The notes: generated by a model from the sequence alone, not told the origin. Positions 34,446 to 42,774 are shown, counted from the stretch's first letter. The stretch is DNA of 64,000 bases from Apoderus coryli (GCA_911728435.2 OU452214.1:8806105-8870104); one strand, 5' to 3'. Made by a program: numbers and translations.

Positions 34446-34720
34446 TAATTATTTTATGTATATATAATTTTGCTTTTATTGTGTTTATATAAATATATGC
34501 TGGGTTTACTGTGATAACTGAAAAAGGTGTTTTTTTTTTTTGTAGTTAGTATTGCAACAATAGGTGTTTATCACCACCCACAAAATTATTTCTATACATT
34601 TTATTACACATTCTATTGTATTCTATTATACCCAAAAATAATTTTAATCTATTGGATGTATCTGTGAACACCAAATACTACCTACTACTACTATAAAAGC
34701 TTGTTTTTTTCCTATCTTCT

Positions 34721-35250
34721 TGACACAGCAATAAAAATAGATATATATGTGAGATGTCATTCTCCAGAATTTAAATTGATTTAATTTACTAAAATTCACA
34801 TGTATATTATATGCTTTTCAAAACATAATAGGAAAAAATGAAAAGAGAGGTTTTTTTATGGTTAATATGGGAACAATAGGTAAATTGACTTTATTACCTG
34901 TTACAAATTTTTGTCTAGACTTTTTCCGTAGGAATGTATTAGCACACCAATAAACATAGATATTTTATGTGAGATGTCATTCTCAAGAATTTAAATTGAT
35001 TTAATTTACTAAAATTCACATGTGTATTATATGCTTTTCAAAACATAATAGGAAAACTGAAAAGATAGATTCTTTTATAGATAATATGGGAACAATAGGT
35101 AAGCTGTGTGTTTATTGCACAGCAGCAAAATAAAGATATACGTTATTTGTTGGGTTTTTGGATGTAAAATGATATATTTTACCTTTATATCTAATCAATT
35201 GATAGAATAGAATACATTTATTGCCTGTTACAAATTTTTGTCTAGACTTT
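34721..35250 (+). repeat. ~220-bp tandem duplication
   Basis: Two copies of a non-coding unit share gtgagatgtcattctc, agaatttaaattgattt, aaaattcacatgt and gcttttcaaaacataatagg (34749-34837 and 34970-35055), and also tgggaacaataggtaa and acaaatttttgtctagac further on (to about 34920 and 35250). It lies between the convergent first ORF and the major capsid gene. Confidence 0.8.
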
Positions 35251-35435
35251 TTTCTTTTTTTTTTTTTGGAAATCGATAATAATATGATTATTTTCATATA
35301 ACACATTTACATTATAAATTTTTTTATTCTAATAGATATATAAAAAAAATAAAACAAATCATTTTACTATATAATATATTTTATTTATAATTTTTTAGTG
35401 ATACAATGCCTACATTCCATAATCAAATATTTAAT

Positions 35436-36671
35436 TTATAAACTTAATTTCGTGTTTACTACACCGTCTGAAATATTATACATCATATAAGAATCATGAA
35501 TGATAATTGCATATACTTTTACATTTGCAGGAAACTGCGATTCGCGTGTTTCAAATTCTAATTTGATATCAACGCTAGAATGTTTGATTGCCTCTGGTTG
35601 ACAAGAACAATCGATAATGAAAACCGGGTTGTTTGGAAATTGACCCAAGCTTAATATTGGGTCGGAATGTTCTGTGTTATAATATTTTTGTTGAATATTC
35701 TGATATGTATGATATACTGCTCCGTAAAGTTTTTTAGAGAAATCTAAATTCCATTTCTCATATGGATACACTGTTGAGTTTAAATATGTTCTTATATTGG
35801 AAATGTTTGCGTGTATAAATTGCGTGGCATCCATATTGATGTTTTCATAATTTGAAATATTTTGAAAGCCAATTATAATATAACGTGGTTTTTCGAGACT
35901 AGTAGTTGTTCTAATCGACCATATATCTGAGCTAGTTTCACGTAATTTCGGTAGTTCATATAAGTCCCAAGACCGAAATGCAATATTAATTCGAGAATTT
36001 AGTCCTCCTTTATTAATTTTCATCATCAGTTTCAACTTCTGACTATCTTCGGGAACTATGTGATTAATTTTCCATTCAATTTTATTTATTTTTAAAATAG
36101 CACTTCCGTCACCAATATAACTATTATTATAGTTTCTAGCAATTATTAATATAAGTTCGTGTCGTACATTAATGAAAGCGCCCTTATAGTCTTCAGCAAT
36201 GCCAAATAAGTATTTCAATGGCAATTTACCGCTGAAAACATGACTAATTGGATCCAGGATATCTTGTAAATCTTCGGACAAGCCCCAGCCACTACTACAA
36301 AGCCCTCTTTCTTGACTATATGGACATAATGCCATAGTTTTCAGGGAAGTTGTAATCCCCGGTTTCCTAATCATAGCGACTTGCTCATTCCCAATCTCAT
36401 ATCTTATTTCTTCGAAAAGAAACGCTAATGAATTGTTTGATAAATAACAGGATTTCTTATCATCCTCAGCTTGAAATGTTCCTTCAATATAAATATAACT
36501 CTCAGAAATGTCTAATATTAAGTCTTGGAAATTAACCGGAATTCGAACTTCATCGGAATTATTATATACGGGGCTGCCGTATGGTTTATATGTATATTCT
36601 TGAACGTTAGACAATGCATTGTCAAACACAGGCTCTCCAAATATGTTTAATTTATTAGATAAGGATGACAT
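35436..36671 (-). CDS. MCP (PY): Major capsid protein (double jelly-roll)
   Basis: This 411-residue protein is the Polinton homologue of the double jelly-roll capsid proteins of virophages, adintoviruses and other PRD1/adenovirus-lineage viruses. It would form the hexon-like trimers of an icosahedral shell. Family marks visible: PVYNNSDEVRIPVNFQDL near the N-terminus, LAFLFEEIRYEIGNEQV at about 82-98, and the C-terminal PVFIIDCSCQPEAIKHSSVD, FPANVKVYAIIIHDSYMMY. The length is typical of smaller Polinton MCPs. The ATG is 2 nt downstream of the stop of the 63-aa ORF. No break is seen. The fold is inferred from family resemblance; a structure prediction would settle it. Confidence 0.85.
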   Translation of the reverse strand: MSSLSNKLNIFGEPVFDNALSNVQEYTYKPYGSPVYNNSDEVRIPVNFQDLILDISESYIYIEGTFQAEDDKKSCYLSNNSLAFLFEEIRYEIGNEQVAMIRKPGITTSLKTMALCPYSQERGLCSSGWGLSEDLQDILDPISHVFSGKLPLKYLFGIAEDYKGAFINVRHELILIIARNYNNSYIGDGSAILKINKIEWKINHIVPEDSQKLKLMMKINKGGLNSRINIAFRSWDLYELPKLRETSSDIWSIRTTTSLEKPRYIIIGFQNISNYENINMDATQFIHANISNIRTYLNSTVYPYEKWNLDFSKKLYGAVYHTYQNIQQKYYNTEHSDPILSLGQFPNNPVFIIDCSCQPEAIKHSSVDIKLEFETRESQFPANVKVYAIIIHDSYMMYNISDGVVNTKLSL

Positions 36672-36673
36672 GT

Positions 36674-36865
36674 TTAATATTTTCGAATTTTTAAACCAAT
36701 GGATTGAAGGAATATTTGATTTTTTTTAGTAATAACACAACCGGAACCGTTGCTGTTGTAATTAGTACTGTTGCTTAACATCTCTTTCTTCCTCTTTTTT
36801 ATATAAACATCATTCTTTGCAGGTGTATTGTGGTGTTTAATCACATTATTGTAAACAAACCCCAT
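36674..36865 (-). CDS. 63-aa ORF directly upstream of the capsid gene
   Basis: A small basic protein (KKRKKEML near residue 24) with a C-terminal ITKKNQIFLQSIGLKIRKY segment resembling short hydrophobic/basic tails in other Polinton small ORFs. It lies in the leftward morphogenesis cluster: 27 nt after the penton stop and only 2 nt before the major capsid ATG. Position suggests a structural or assembly role. No domain is recognised; it could also be an upstream ORF regulating capsid translation. Confidence 0.55.
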   Translation of the reverse strand: MGFVYNNVIKHHNTPAKNDVYIKKRKKEMLSNSTNYNSNGSGCVITKKNQIFLQSIGLKIRKY

Positions 36866-36892
36866 TGATGTTATTATGTATTATTATTATTG

Positions 36893-37627
36893 TTAATCGA
36901 GCACTTTAAGTTCTAATTTTACAATAATTTTTTCACCACGAAAATTTAATAGCCTGCCTGTATCATCTAAAATTCTTATTGTAATATTTTCAATTGACTG
37001 ACGTCCCAATGGTTTAACTGGCATATATATAATATGTTGCGGTTCCTTTGTTAATCTATATCCTGGTTCGACGTCAATATCAAAATCAAACAGTGCATGT
37101 GATTCAATATCGTTAAAAAATGCACCACTGATTACATTGCAATGTACTGATATGATACGGACTCTCATAATATCAACCGGTAAAGTTGATTCGACCAACG
37201 TATTCGATGGTAAAATTGTTTTTCCAAATCCTAATAGTGAACCAATAGAATTGTCGGCTGTGAAATCGATATCGTAAATAGACCATAATTCACATTTCAA
37301 AGTGTTTGAATTGGGATACAAAAGAAATATTTGTTTATAATCGTCCTCGCTGAAATTGTGTAAACCCATTAACATTATCAATTTTTTATATATTTCACCG
37401 ATCTCATACGTCCCAGGTGGTACGAATACATTAATATAATCAACATCACTTTTATGCTTCTTATAAGTGAATTTATTATTTTTTTCGTCTATGTTTAAAA
37501 TAGAGTTATATGAATAAAAAGCAATTAATCCTAATCCATAACGTCTAGAGGTATCCAATTCAATTGGTGGATAATAATCTGCAGACAACACACTAGATGT
37601 TCCAGACAACAGAAACGTTCTCGACAT
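36893..37627 (-). CDS. PX: Penton / minor capsid protein (single jelly-roll)
   Basis: The natural start is probably the Met at 37627 (MSRTFLLSGTSS), giving 244 residues; the open frame reaches a further in-frame ATG at 37645. Family marks: SGTSSVLSADYYPPIELD, YGLGLIAFYSYNSILNID, VPPGTYEIGEIYKKL and a C-terminal FDFDIDVEPGYRL followed by MPVKPLGRQSIENITIRILD. This is the Polinton penton-type protein, predicted to occupy the five-fold vertices with the MCP forming the faces. It is intact, in the leftward cluster between the 136-aa ORF (ending 33 nt upstream) and the 63-aa ORF. Confidence 0.85.
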   Translation of the reverse strand: MSRTFLLSGTSSVLSADYYPPIELDTSRRYGLGLIAFYSYNSILNIDEKNNKFTYKKHKSDVDYINVFVPPGTYEIGEIYKKLIMLMGLHNFSEDDYKQIFLLYPNSNTLKCELWSIYDIDFTADNSIGSLLGFGKTILPSNTLVESTLPVDIMRVRIISVHCNVISGAFFNDIESHALFDFDIDVEPGYRLTKEPQHIIYMPVKPLGRQSIENITIRILDDTGRLLNFRGEKIIVKLELKVLD

Positions 37628-37660
37628 GACTGGGCAATAAATCAAACTGAAATATTGCTT

Positions 37661-38071
37661 TTACCGGTGCCAGCAACACAATAGATGTAGTTTTTTTTCT
37701 TTTTTATGTGTCACTTTCTTTGATTCTTTTTTTTTTTCTGTTATGCACTCAATTTCTCTAATATTACAAGAAACACAAAATATTTTTCTAGGAAATGGGC
37801 CGTCTATTTCGTCACCGCTAGCGTTATTCGTCAGATAATGTTCCGTGCAATAAAAATATTTATTAATATCATTGTCTTCACGTAAATGTTTAGGAAGTTT
37901 GTCCCAAACCAATGCGATTTCCTTTGAAGCACATGTAATCAAAACCTCTTTAGGCACATCAGCAAGTTGTTTTTCATTCATTTTTATCAAACTACCCAAT
38001 TGTGAGTAAGTACGTAAAGACTGAGCCATTTTTTTTATGTCATTACGACTCATTTCCTGTATAGAATCCAT
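37661..38071 (-). CDS. Unknown 136-aa protein overlapping the protease gene
   Basis: The N-terminal half is helical and charged (NDIKKMAQSLRTYSQL, LADVPKEVLITCASKEIALV). The C-terminal half has FCVSCN and later LLCCWH, spaced Cys/His that might bind zinc, plus a Lys-rich run KKKESKKVTHKKEKK. The ATG at 38071 lies inside the end of the protease frame (29-nt overlap); the second Met (38053) would reduce the overlap to 11 nt, where ATG and TAA lie together. It is placed between protease and penton. No family recognised. Confidence 0.65.
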   Translation of the reverse strand: MDSIQEMSRNDIKKMAQSLRTYSQLGSLIKMNEKQLADVPKEVLITCASKEIALVWDKLPKHLREDNDINKYFYCTEHYLTNNASGDEIDGPFPRKIFCVSCNIREIECITEKKKESKKVTHKKEKKLHLLCCWHR

Positions 38072-38450
38072 CGTGATTGAGAAACGTTAAACATAAATGC
38101 CCACACCACACCGTATTAAAATCTTGATGAGAATTGTAATTATAATATATTTTAAGAAGAGTATTTGGAATATTTTTTGTAAAATAATGTATTAACTCTT
38201 GAGGTGGTGGTAAATTACCAAAACTATCATAATAATTTACTATATTAGCACGTTTTTTATATGCTACCCAATGTGTACCTCTACCACTAGTACTATCTAG
38301 ATTTACAATTGCACATTCTTTATATAGTGGTCCTGCTATATTCAAATTATTGCGACTATAAACACCACGAAAATTTTTTATATTTAATGTATTAACATAT
38401 TTTATAATGTCGAGATTTGATAGCGGTCTTTGTGGTAGAGTGTTTACTAG
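38043..38450 (-). CDS. PRO: Adenovirus-type cysteine protease (C5-like), no ATG
   Basis: In this family the enzyme cleaves capsid precursors during maturation. Catalytic residues are visible in order: His in RGTHWVAYKK, Asp/Asn position in NYYDSFG, and the Gln-...-Cys pair in SHQDFNTVWCGHLCLTF. The N-terminal family segment LPQRPLSNLDIIKYV and FRGVYS lie in the same frame upstream of 38345. The frame is open from 38537 to its stop at 38043 and contains no ATG anywhere. Coordinates begin at the CTA codon (38450) directly after a -1 slippery site A AAA AAC at the end of the preceding gene, which would supply translation. A non-AUG start or splicing are the alternatives, but no good acceptor tract is seen. 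It is otherwise intact. Confidence 0.8.
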   Translation of the reverse strand, partial: LVNTLPQRPLSNLDIIKYVNTLNIKNFRGVYSRNNLNIAGPLYKECAIVNLDSTSGRGTHWVAYKKRANIVNYYDSFGNLPPPQELIHYFTKNIPNTLLKIYYNYNSHQDFNTVWCGHLCLTFLNHDGFYTGNES

Positions 38451-39331
38451 TTTTTTTGATTTTTTAAATATAATCCAAATCCATTGCGGTGTTTTTTGAG
38501 TAGTAATCCACTTCCAACGATTGTCGGAGCATTTGATTTATTTCGATGTTTGTTGTTTGTTATCTGCTCCTTTGAATTTTTTGTAGCATTCACAGCTCTC
38601 ACAATTCCTGCAGCACCACCAGCCAAACTACCTAATGCAGACAATCCTGCAAAAATGGGGATCAATGGCAAAACACCTCCAATTTTTGGTACAGGTATAA
38701 TGCGTGGTGTCTTAATTTTTTCTTTTCCACCTATGTCTTTAACATATTTTCGAGCACATTTTAACGCTATTTTTGCAACCGATAAAGCATTATTCTTTTT
38801 ATTTTTCACACAAGTCGTTTTTTTAATAGATTGTCGAACATTTTTTAAAACACCACCAACAAATGTTATACGTTTTTTATTATTTTTACGTTTATTACAA
38901 CGGTTTCTTTTACATCCACTCGTTTTTTTAGTAGTACCACACAGAGTCCTCATACCTAATCCGAGCTTTCTTTTTGTTTTAATAATGTTTGTTACTAACC
39001 ACGAATGTGCTCTCTCATTCACAGGTATCTGCTTTGATTTAGTTAATTCCCAAGCACGATCTTCCAGGATTTTATCTGCTCTATGACGTTCACTTAAATG
39101 ATTACTATTTGCATATGCTATGTCGTGTGTTTTACATAGTTTATCTAGAGAATTAACTCCTGAATCACCTCTTAACAGTCTTTTGCGTAATTTCGTTCCG
39201 ACTCCGCAATAATCATATCCAGGTATATGGAGTTCGATTGGGGTATTATTAATTAATGAGTTTATAATACCTGCGCCAGTTTTTCGTTGACTTTGTTTGA
39301 TAACACGTCTATCTAGCGCAACAGTGGCCAT
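38447..39331 (-). CDS. Minor capsid protein with PLA2-like domain and pVI-like tail
   Basis: This 294-residue protein begins the leftward cluster. Residues 36-76 form a parvovirus VP1-type phospholipase A2 domain: calcium loop YCGVGTKL (41-48) and catalytic THDIAYA with His69/Asp70 and Tyr73. In parvoviruses this domain acts on membranes during entry; a similar role here is inference. Residues 115-200 are very basic (for example KRNRCNKRKNNKKR), suiting DNA or capsid-interior binding. Residues 219-247 are hydrophobic and glycine-rich (LPLIPIFAGLSALGSLAGG), like an adenovirus pVI-type or transmembrane segment. The tail GLLLKKHRNGFGLYLK is a hallmark of Polinton homologues. It ends at a slippery site followed by TAG. 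Two matches to the adenovirus protease consensus occur (236-240 and 271-275). Confidence 0.85.
   Translation of the reverse strand: MATVALDRRVIKQSQRKTGAGIINSLINNTPIELHIPGYDYCGVGTKLRKRLLRGDSGVNSLDKLCKTHDIAYANSNHLSERHRADKILEDRAWELTKSKQIPVNERAHSWLVTNIIKTKRKLGLGMRTLCGTTKKTSGCKRNRCNKRKNNKKRITFVGGVLKNVRQSIKKTTCVKNKKNNALSVAKIALKCARKYVKDIGGKEKIKTPRIIPVPKIGGVLPLIPIFAGLSALGSLAGGAAGIVRAVNATKNSKEQITNNKHRNKSNAPTIVGSGLLLKKHRNGFGLYLKNQKN
38450..38456 (-). promoter_or_regulatory. Candidate -1 ribosomal frameshift site A AAA AAC
   Basis: In the reading frame of the minor capsid gene the last codons are CAA AAA AAC TAG; the heptamer A AAA AAC fits X XXY YYZ and is one of the strongest known -1 slip sites (used by mouse mammary tumour virus gag-pro). 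A slip places the ribosome in the protease frame at CTA (38450-38448). The stop TAG follows immediately. Confidence 0.6.
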
Positions 39332-39377
39332 AAAAATAACATAAACCAGTTAATAATTTACATTCTTATATGTGATA
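39332..39377. promoter_or_regulatory. Probable bidirectional promoter
   Basis: Only 46 bp separate the divergent start codons of the minor capsid gene and the packaging ATPase. Any 5' leaders must overlap the opposite gene or be extremely short. No TATA-like box is unequivocal in this AT-rich DNA. Confidence 0.4.
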
Positions 39378-40073
39378 ATGAGGCTCATTAAACAAGATCA
39401 AAATTTCAAAGTAGAAAATTTTGATTTTTCAAATAATAATACGGAAAATAAAATTAAACGCCACGGACCATTACTACCGAATACAATACGGGGTTTGATC
39501 ATTGGTAGGAGCAACACCGGGAAAACAGCTGTCATGATTTCTTTATTAATACACCCCAACGGTTTACATTTTAAGAATATCTACATATATACGAAAACAT
39601 TATTCCAGAGCAAATACAGGTATTTGGCTGAAGTCGTTGCACCAATAAACGGTCTTGGTTATTACACTTTTAATAATAATGAATCTATAATTCCACCATT
39701 AGAAGCAAAAGTAGATTCTGTATTTATATTTGACGATGTTATATGTGAGAAACAAAATGTAATTAGAGAATACTTTTGTATTTCGCGTCATAAGAATATT
39801 GATGTTTTTTTTCTATCCCAAGGCTATTCTAAAGTGTCGAAACAATTAATTCGGGAAAATTCCAACTTTCTAATAATCTTCACACAGGATGAAACAAATC
39901 TCCGACATATATATAGTGATCACGTCAATCCAGACATGGAATTTACACAATTCGCGCAAATATGCAAACTTTGTTGGAATGAAGATTTTGGATTCCTTGT
40001 AATCGATAAAGATAGTCCATTAAATCAGGGCCGATATCGAAAAGGATTGGATAATTATATATGCCTGCAATAA
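39378..40073 (+). CDS. ATP: Packaging ATPase (A32/FtsK-HerA type)
   Basis: 231 residues from the ATG at 39378 (a GTG two codons upstream is not needed). Walker A is GRSNTGKT (43-50), Walker B is VFIFDD (115-120), followed by a VICEKQNV segment and a sensor-like DVFFLSQGYSKV near 150. C-terminal: GFLVIDKDSPLNQGRYRKGL. It would drive DNA into the preformed shell. The length is standard for Polintons. It is divergent from the minor capsid gene, with start codons 46 bp apart (39331 leftward, 39378 rightward), so the two presumably share a compact bidirectional promoter. Confidence 0.93.
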   Translation: MRLIKQDQNFKVENFDFSNNNTENKIKRHGPLLPNTIRGLIIGRSNTGKTAVMISLLIHPNGLHFKNIYIYTKTLFQSKYRYLAEVVAPINGLGYYTFNNNESIIPPLEAKVDSVFIFDDVICEKQNVIREYFCISRHKNIDVFFLSQGYSKVSKQLIRENSNFLIIFTQDETNLRHIYSDHVNPDMEFTQFAQICKLCWNEDFGFLVIDKDSPLNQGRYRKGLDNYICLQ

Positions 40074-40158
40074 ATTCAAAATGTTCATTATTCAATCAAC
40101 CATCGAATAAAAAACTTTATTATTGTTATATTTACTTATTCATGAATGTTGTGTTATA

Positions 40159-41025
40159 ATGTCTGAGGATATTCGAAGTAAGATTGATTTAAAACAGAAA
40201 TTAATTGATGCTACTGAATCAGTTCGAAAAAAGTATAAATCTTTACATAACAATCAAGTGGAACAGACGAGAATTCTAGAGGAGTTGTATGAGCCAATTA
40301 CAAAGCCGCTTAATACAATCGGTTCAACGGCACCAAATGCGACAACACCCAAAATAAACGTTGAACAAGTTGAACAATCGGATAATAGAATCGGTGAACT
40401 ATTACCAAAACATTTAAAAAGCGTTATAAGCAACAGTGGGGAATATGATTATATATATGGGGTTTATACGGATGATATAAACAAGAAATTCTTCATGGGT
40501 AATTGCGAAGTGACATTCCCTCAGATGAAACATATTTCTGTATGGATGAATCGTAAAAAAATAGCAACTTTTGACGGTGGTGATGAGTTTTTTAACGTTC
40601 TATTTTTAAAATACCCATACCTAGAATTGGGTCAGGGTTTGAATAATATAACAAAAAATACTTATCGTGAATTATTAGAATTAACCCAGGCTCCATATAA
40701 AGATTATAACCGCGAACTCGGACTGAATATAACGAGGAGTCGAAAGTTTCGGGAAATTATAGAACCGTTAGTAAGACAAAAAAGAGATGGTCTTCGCAGT
40801 AAAAAAATTTTAGAACCAATCGCATATACATCTGGTGGTTCACTGTTGCCATCACAAAAGTGCTTCAATACAAAACGAATAGATTACGTATATTGGAACA
40901 ACCCAAATGAACTTATTACACGTTTACAATTGCTTTATAGTTCAAAATTAGCGGGAAACACGGGTTTAGATAATGAAATATTATCAATAATTGAAGAGCT
41001 AAGGGAGGATGGTATTATTCATTGA
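40159..41025 (+). CDS. Conserved Polinton protein of unknown function
   Basis: The likely start is the Met at 40159 (MSEDIRSKIDLKQ), giving 288 residues; the open frame runs upstream to 40123. It has an N-terminal coiled-coil-like segment (18-50), then YIYGVYTDDINKKFFMGNCE near 100, IATFDGGDEFFNVLFLKYP, and the C-terminal YVYWNNPNELITRLQLLYSS and GNTGLDNEILSIIEELREDG. The last block is shared by many arthropod Polinton proteins (the family I know as DUF8207, from memory). It lies between ATPase and the fibre-like ORF, so a virion role is likely. Intact. Confidence 0.8.
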   Translation: MSEDIRSKIDLKQKLIDATESVRKKYKSLHNNQVEQTRILEELYEPITKPLNTIGSTAPNATTPKINVEQVEQSDNRIGELLPKHLKSVISNSGEYDYIYGVYTDDINKKFFMGNCEVTFPQMKHISVWMNRKKIATFDGGDEFFNVLFLKYPYLELGQGLNNITKNTYRELLELTQAPYKDYNRELGLNITRSRKFREIIEPLVRQKRDGLRSKKILEPIAYTSGGSLLPSQKCFNTKRIDYVYWNNPNELITRLQLLYSSKLAGNTGLDNEILSIIEELREDGIIH

Positions 41026-41080
41026 ATTTACGTTAAAAGTGTTCGTTAAAAAACAATTTAATATATAATTAGTAGTTGTC

Positions 41081-41554
41081 ATGGAGAGAAGTGTTGATAA
41101 ATTTGGTCGAAAAAAAATAAAAAATTTTACAATACAACGGGGTCGACCGGGTGTTGGATTTAAATTGACTAATGATCAACATTTCGATCTTGAAAACCGA
41201 CGTATATGCAATATTGCCGAACCGTTTAATGATAGTGATGCAGCAAGTCGAAGATATGTTGACAAGCACATAACAACAGCGATTACTGGTATTTTAAATA
41301 TATTAAAGACGTCTGAAGATATCACGTTGGATAATACAAAAAAATATGTTGGTGAACACATTCACCAACGTATTGGTGAATTAGTCATTCAAATGAAGAC
41401 ATATATTGATAATGAGATTAAGACAATCAAAGAAATGAATCCGAAAATATTAGATGAATCCATTATAAATAGATTAGATGCATTGGAAAATTATATTAAT
41501 TCCGCTCGTGTTAGAGTTGATAAAACAAATAAAAAAAATAAATGTATTGAATAA
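41081..41554 (+). CDS. Possible fibre/spike protein
   Basis: 157 residues. N-terminal VDKFGRKKIKNF is a short basic tail like those at the start of many Polinton ORFs of this kind. At about 42-62 is RRICNIAEPFNDSDAASRRY with a following VDK, closely matching the N-[KR]-x-[IL]-x-N-[VI]-x-x-P-x-x-x-x-D-A-x-x-[KR]-x-Y-V-D repeat of phage tail fibres and short tail-fibre hinge regions. The rest (70-145) is regular heptad-like helix (QMKTYIDNEIKTIKEM, RLDALENYINSARVRV), suggesting a trimeric coiled coil. It is placed after other morphogenesis genes and 55 nt after the unknown 288-aa protein. A vertex-attached fibre is my inference. Confidence 0.65.
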   Translation: MERSVDKFGRKKIKNFTIQRGRPGVGFKLTNDQHFDLENRRICNIAEPFNDSDAASRRYVDKHITTAITGILNILKTSEDITLDNTKKYVGEHIHQRIGELVIQMKTYIDNEIKTIKEMNPKILDESIINRLDALENYINSARVRVDKTNKKNKCIE

Positions 41555-41778
41555 TAATAAAAAAAAAAATTGTGTTGATTTAGTTAAAAAATAATTGAAA
41601 AAAAAAATAAAACATAATTATATATTTAATAAATATTGTTTTGATTTATAAATTTAATTGTTTCATTTATTTATTTATTTATTATATCGGTAAAATCATA
41701 TTATATAGACGCATAGTTATATATAAACAAACAGAATGTATATGGGCAAGATAGTATTGCAATGATTCTTAATTAGTA
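41555..41778. other. AT-rich intergenic
   Basis: Runs of A and T, with tttatttatttatttatt near 41663. In-frame stops (for example TAA at 41770) directly precede the integrase ATG, so that gene is not longer upstream. Confidence 0.6.
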
Positions 41779-42702
41779 ATGAGCACCAAATTGAGTATTG
41801 TAAATGAAATTCATAGGGGTGCTCGTCGAAATTTTCGACGTAGAAGAATAAATATTGTTGGTTTTGCAGATCTTTGGCAGCTTGATTTAGCAGACATTCA
41901 GCAATACTCTAGTATGAATAATGGATATAGGTATATTCTTGTAGTTATCAATTGTTTTTCAAAATTTGTGTGGGTGAAAGCATTAAAAAATAAAACAGGT
42001 GTTGAAGTAAGCAATAAAATGAGAGAAATTTTAAACGGTGTGCATAAGAAGGAATTACCTAAGTACATACAGACAGACAATGGCACAGAATTTTACAATA
42101 AATACTTCTCACAATTAATGAAATCAAATAAAATACATCATTATTCAGTCTTTAGTACAAAGAAGGCAGCCATTGTTGAACGTGTCATTAGAACATTGAA
42201 AAATTGGTTGTATAAACAATTCTCGTTCAGGGGAAAATATGTATGGACTGATATATTGGATGATATTGTACAAACATATAATAATCGAATACATAGAACA
42301 ACTGGTTTCGCCCCCGCCTCTGTTCTACCCTCAACGAAAATTCCAGCTTATATCCAACGACGTGAACGTGTAAAAAAACCAAAATTTAAAACAAATGACA
42401 TCGTGCGAATTTCGAAATATAAACATATTTTTGAGAAGGGTTATTTTTTTAATTGGACTGTAGAACTTTTTAAAATTGTAAAAGTGCGGAAGTCTATACC
42501 AACCACTTATTATTTACATGATATGAATGGGGTTCCAATACAAGGTTGTTTTTATGAATATGAACTATTGAAAACAAAAAATCCAGACAATTATTTAATC
42601 GAAAAAGTTGTGAGAAAACGTGGTGACAGAATCCTAGTAAAATGGTTTGGTTTTAATAGCACACACAACAGTTGGATACATAAAAATGACGTGCTCCAAT
42701 AA
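41779..42702 (+). CDS. INT: Retroviral-type integrase with chromodomain
   Basis: 307 residues. The start MSTKLSIVNEIHRGARRNF leads straight into the rve core; the usual N-terminal zinc-binding HHCC domain is absent. Catalytic triad: Asp36 in WQLDLADI, Asp100 in IQTDNGTEF, Glu134 in AAIVERVIRTLK, the last two about 33 residues apart. TTGFAPASVL ends the core. The C-terminus (about 270-307) NYLIEKVVRKRGDRILVKWF then HNSWIHKNDVL is a chromodomain-like fold that may direct insertion. It would produce the 6-bp duplication seen at the ends. No disruption is seen. Confidence 0.92.
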   Translation: MSTKLSIVNEIHRGARRNFRRRRINIVGFADLWQLDLADIQQYSSMNNGYRYILVVINCFSKFVWVKALKNKTGVEVSNKMREILNGVHKKELPKYIQTDNGTEFYNKYFSQLMKSNKIHHYSVFSTKKAAIVERVIRTLKNWLYKQFSFRGKYVWTDILDDIVQTYNNRIHRTTGFAPASVLPSTKIPAYIQRRERVKKPKFKTNDIVRISKYKHIFEKGYFFNWTVELFKIVKVRKSIPTTYYLHDMNGVPIQGCFYEYELLKTKNPDNYLIEKVVRKRGDRILVKWFGFNSTHNSWIHKNDVLQ

Positions 42703-42710
42703 CTATGTAT

Positions 42711-42711
42711 T

Positions 42712-42771
<60 letters not shown>
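42711..42771. repeat. TA run plus A~35 homopolymer
   Basis: A (TA)n stretch followed by about 35 A just after the integrase stop. It might be natural or length-inaccurate in the assembly. Confidence 0.9.

Positions 42772-42774
<3 letters not shown>

Noticed and set aside
35112..35306. 64-codon minus ORF in the repeated region
   Set aside because: Low-complexity, Lys-rich, inside the non-coding duplication; no family features.
38447..38500. Splice acceptor giving the protease its start
   Set aside because: The sequence ahead of the only nearby AG is A-rich on the coding strand, not pyrimidine-rich, so splicing is less likely than a -1 slip, though not excluded.
38484..39086. 200-codon plus-strand ORF
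   Set aside because: It is the mirror of the PLA2-like minor capsid gene, whose domains are clear on the minus strand.
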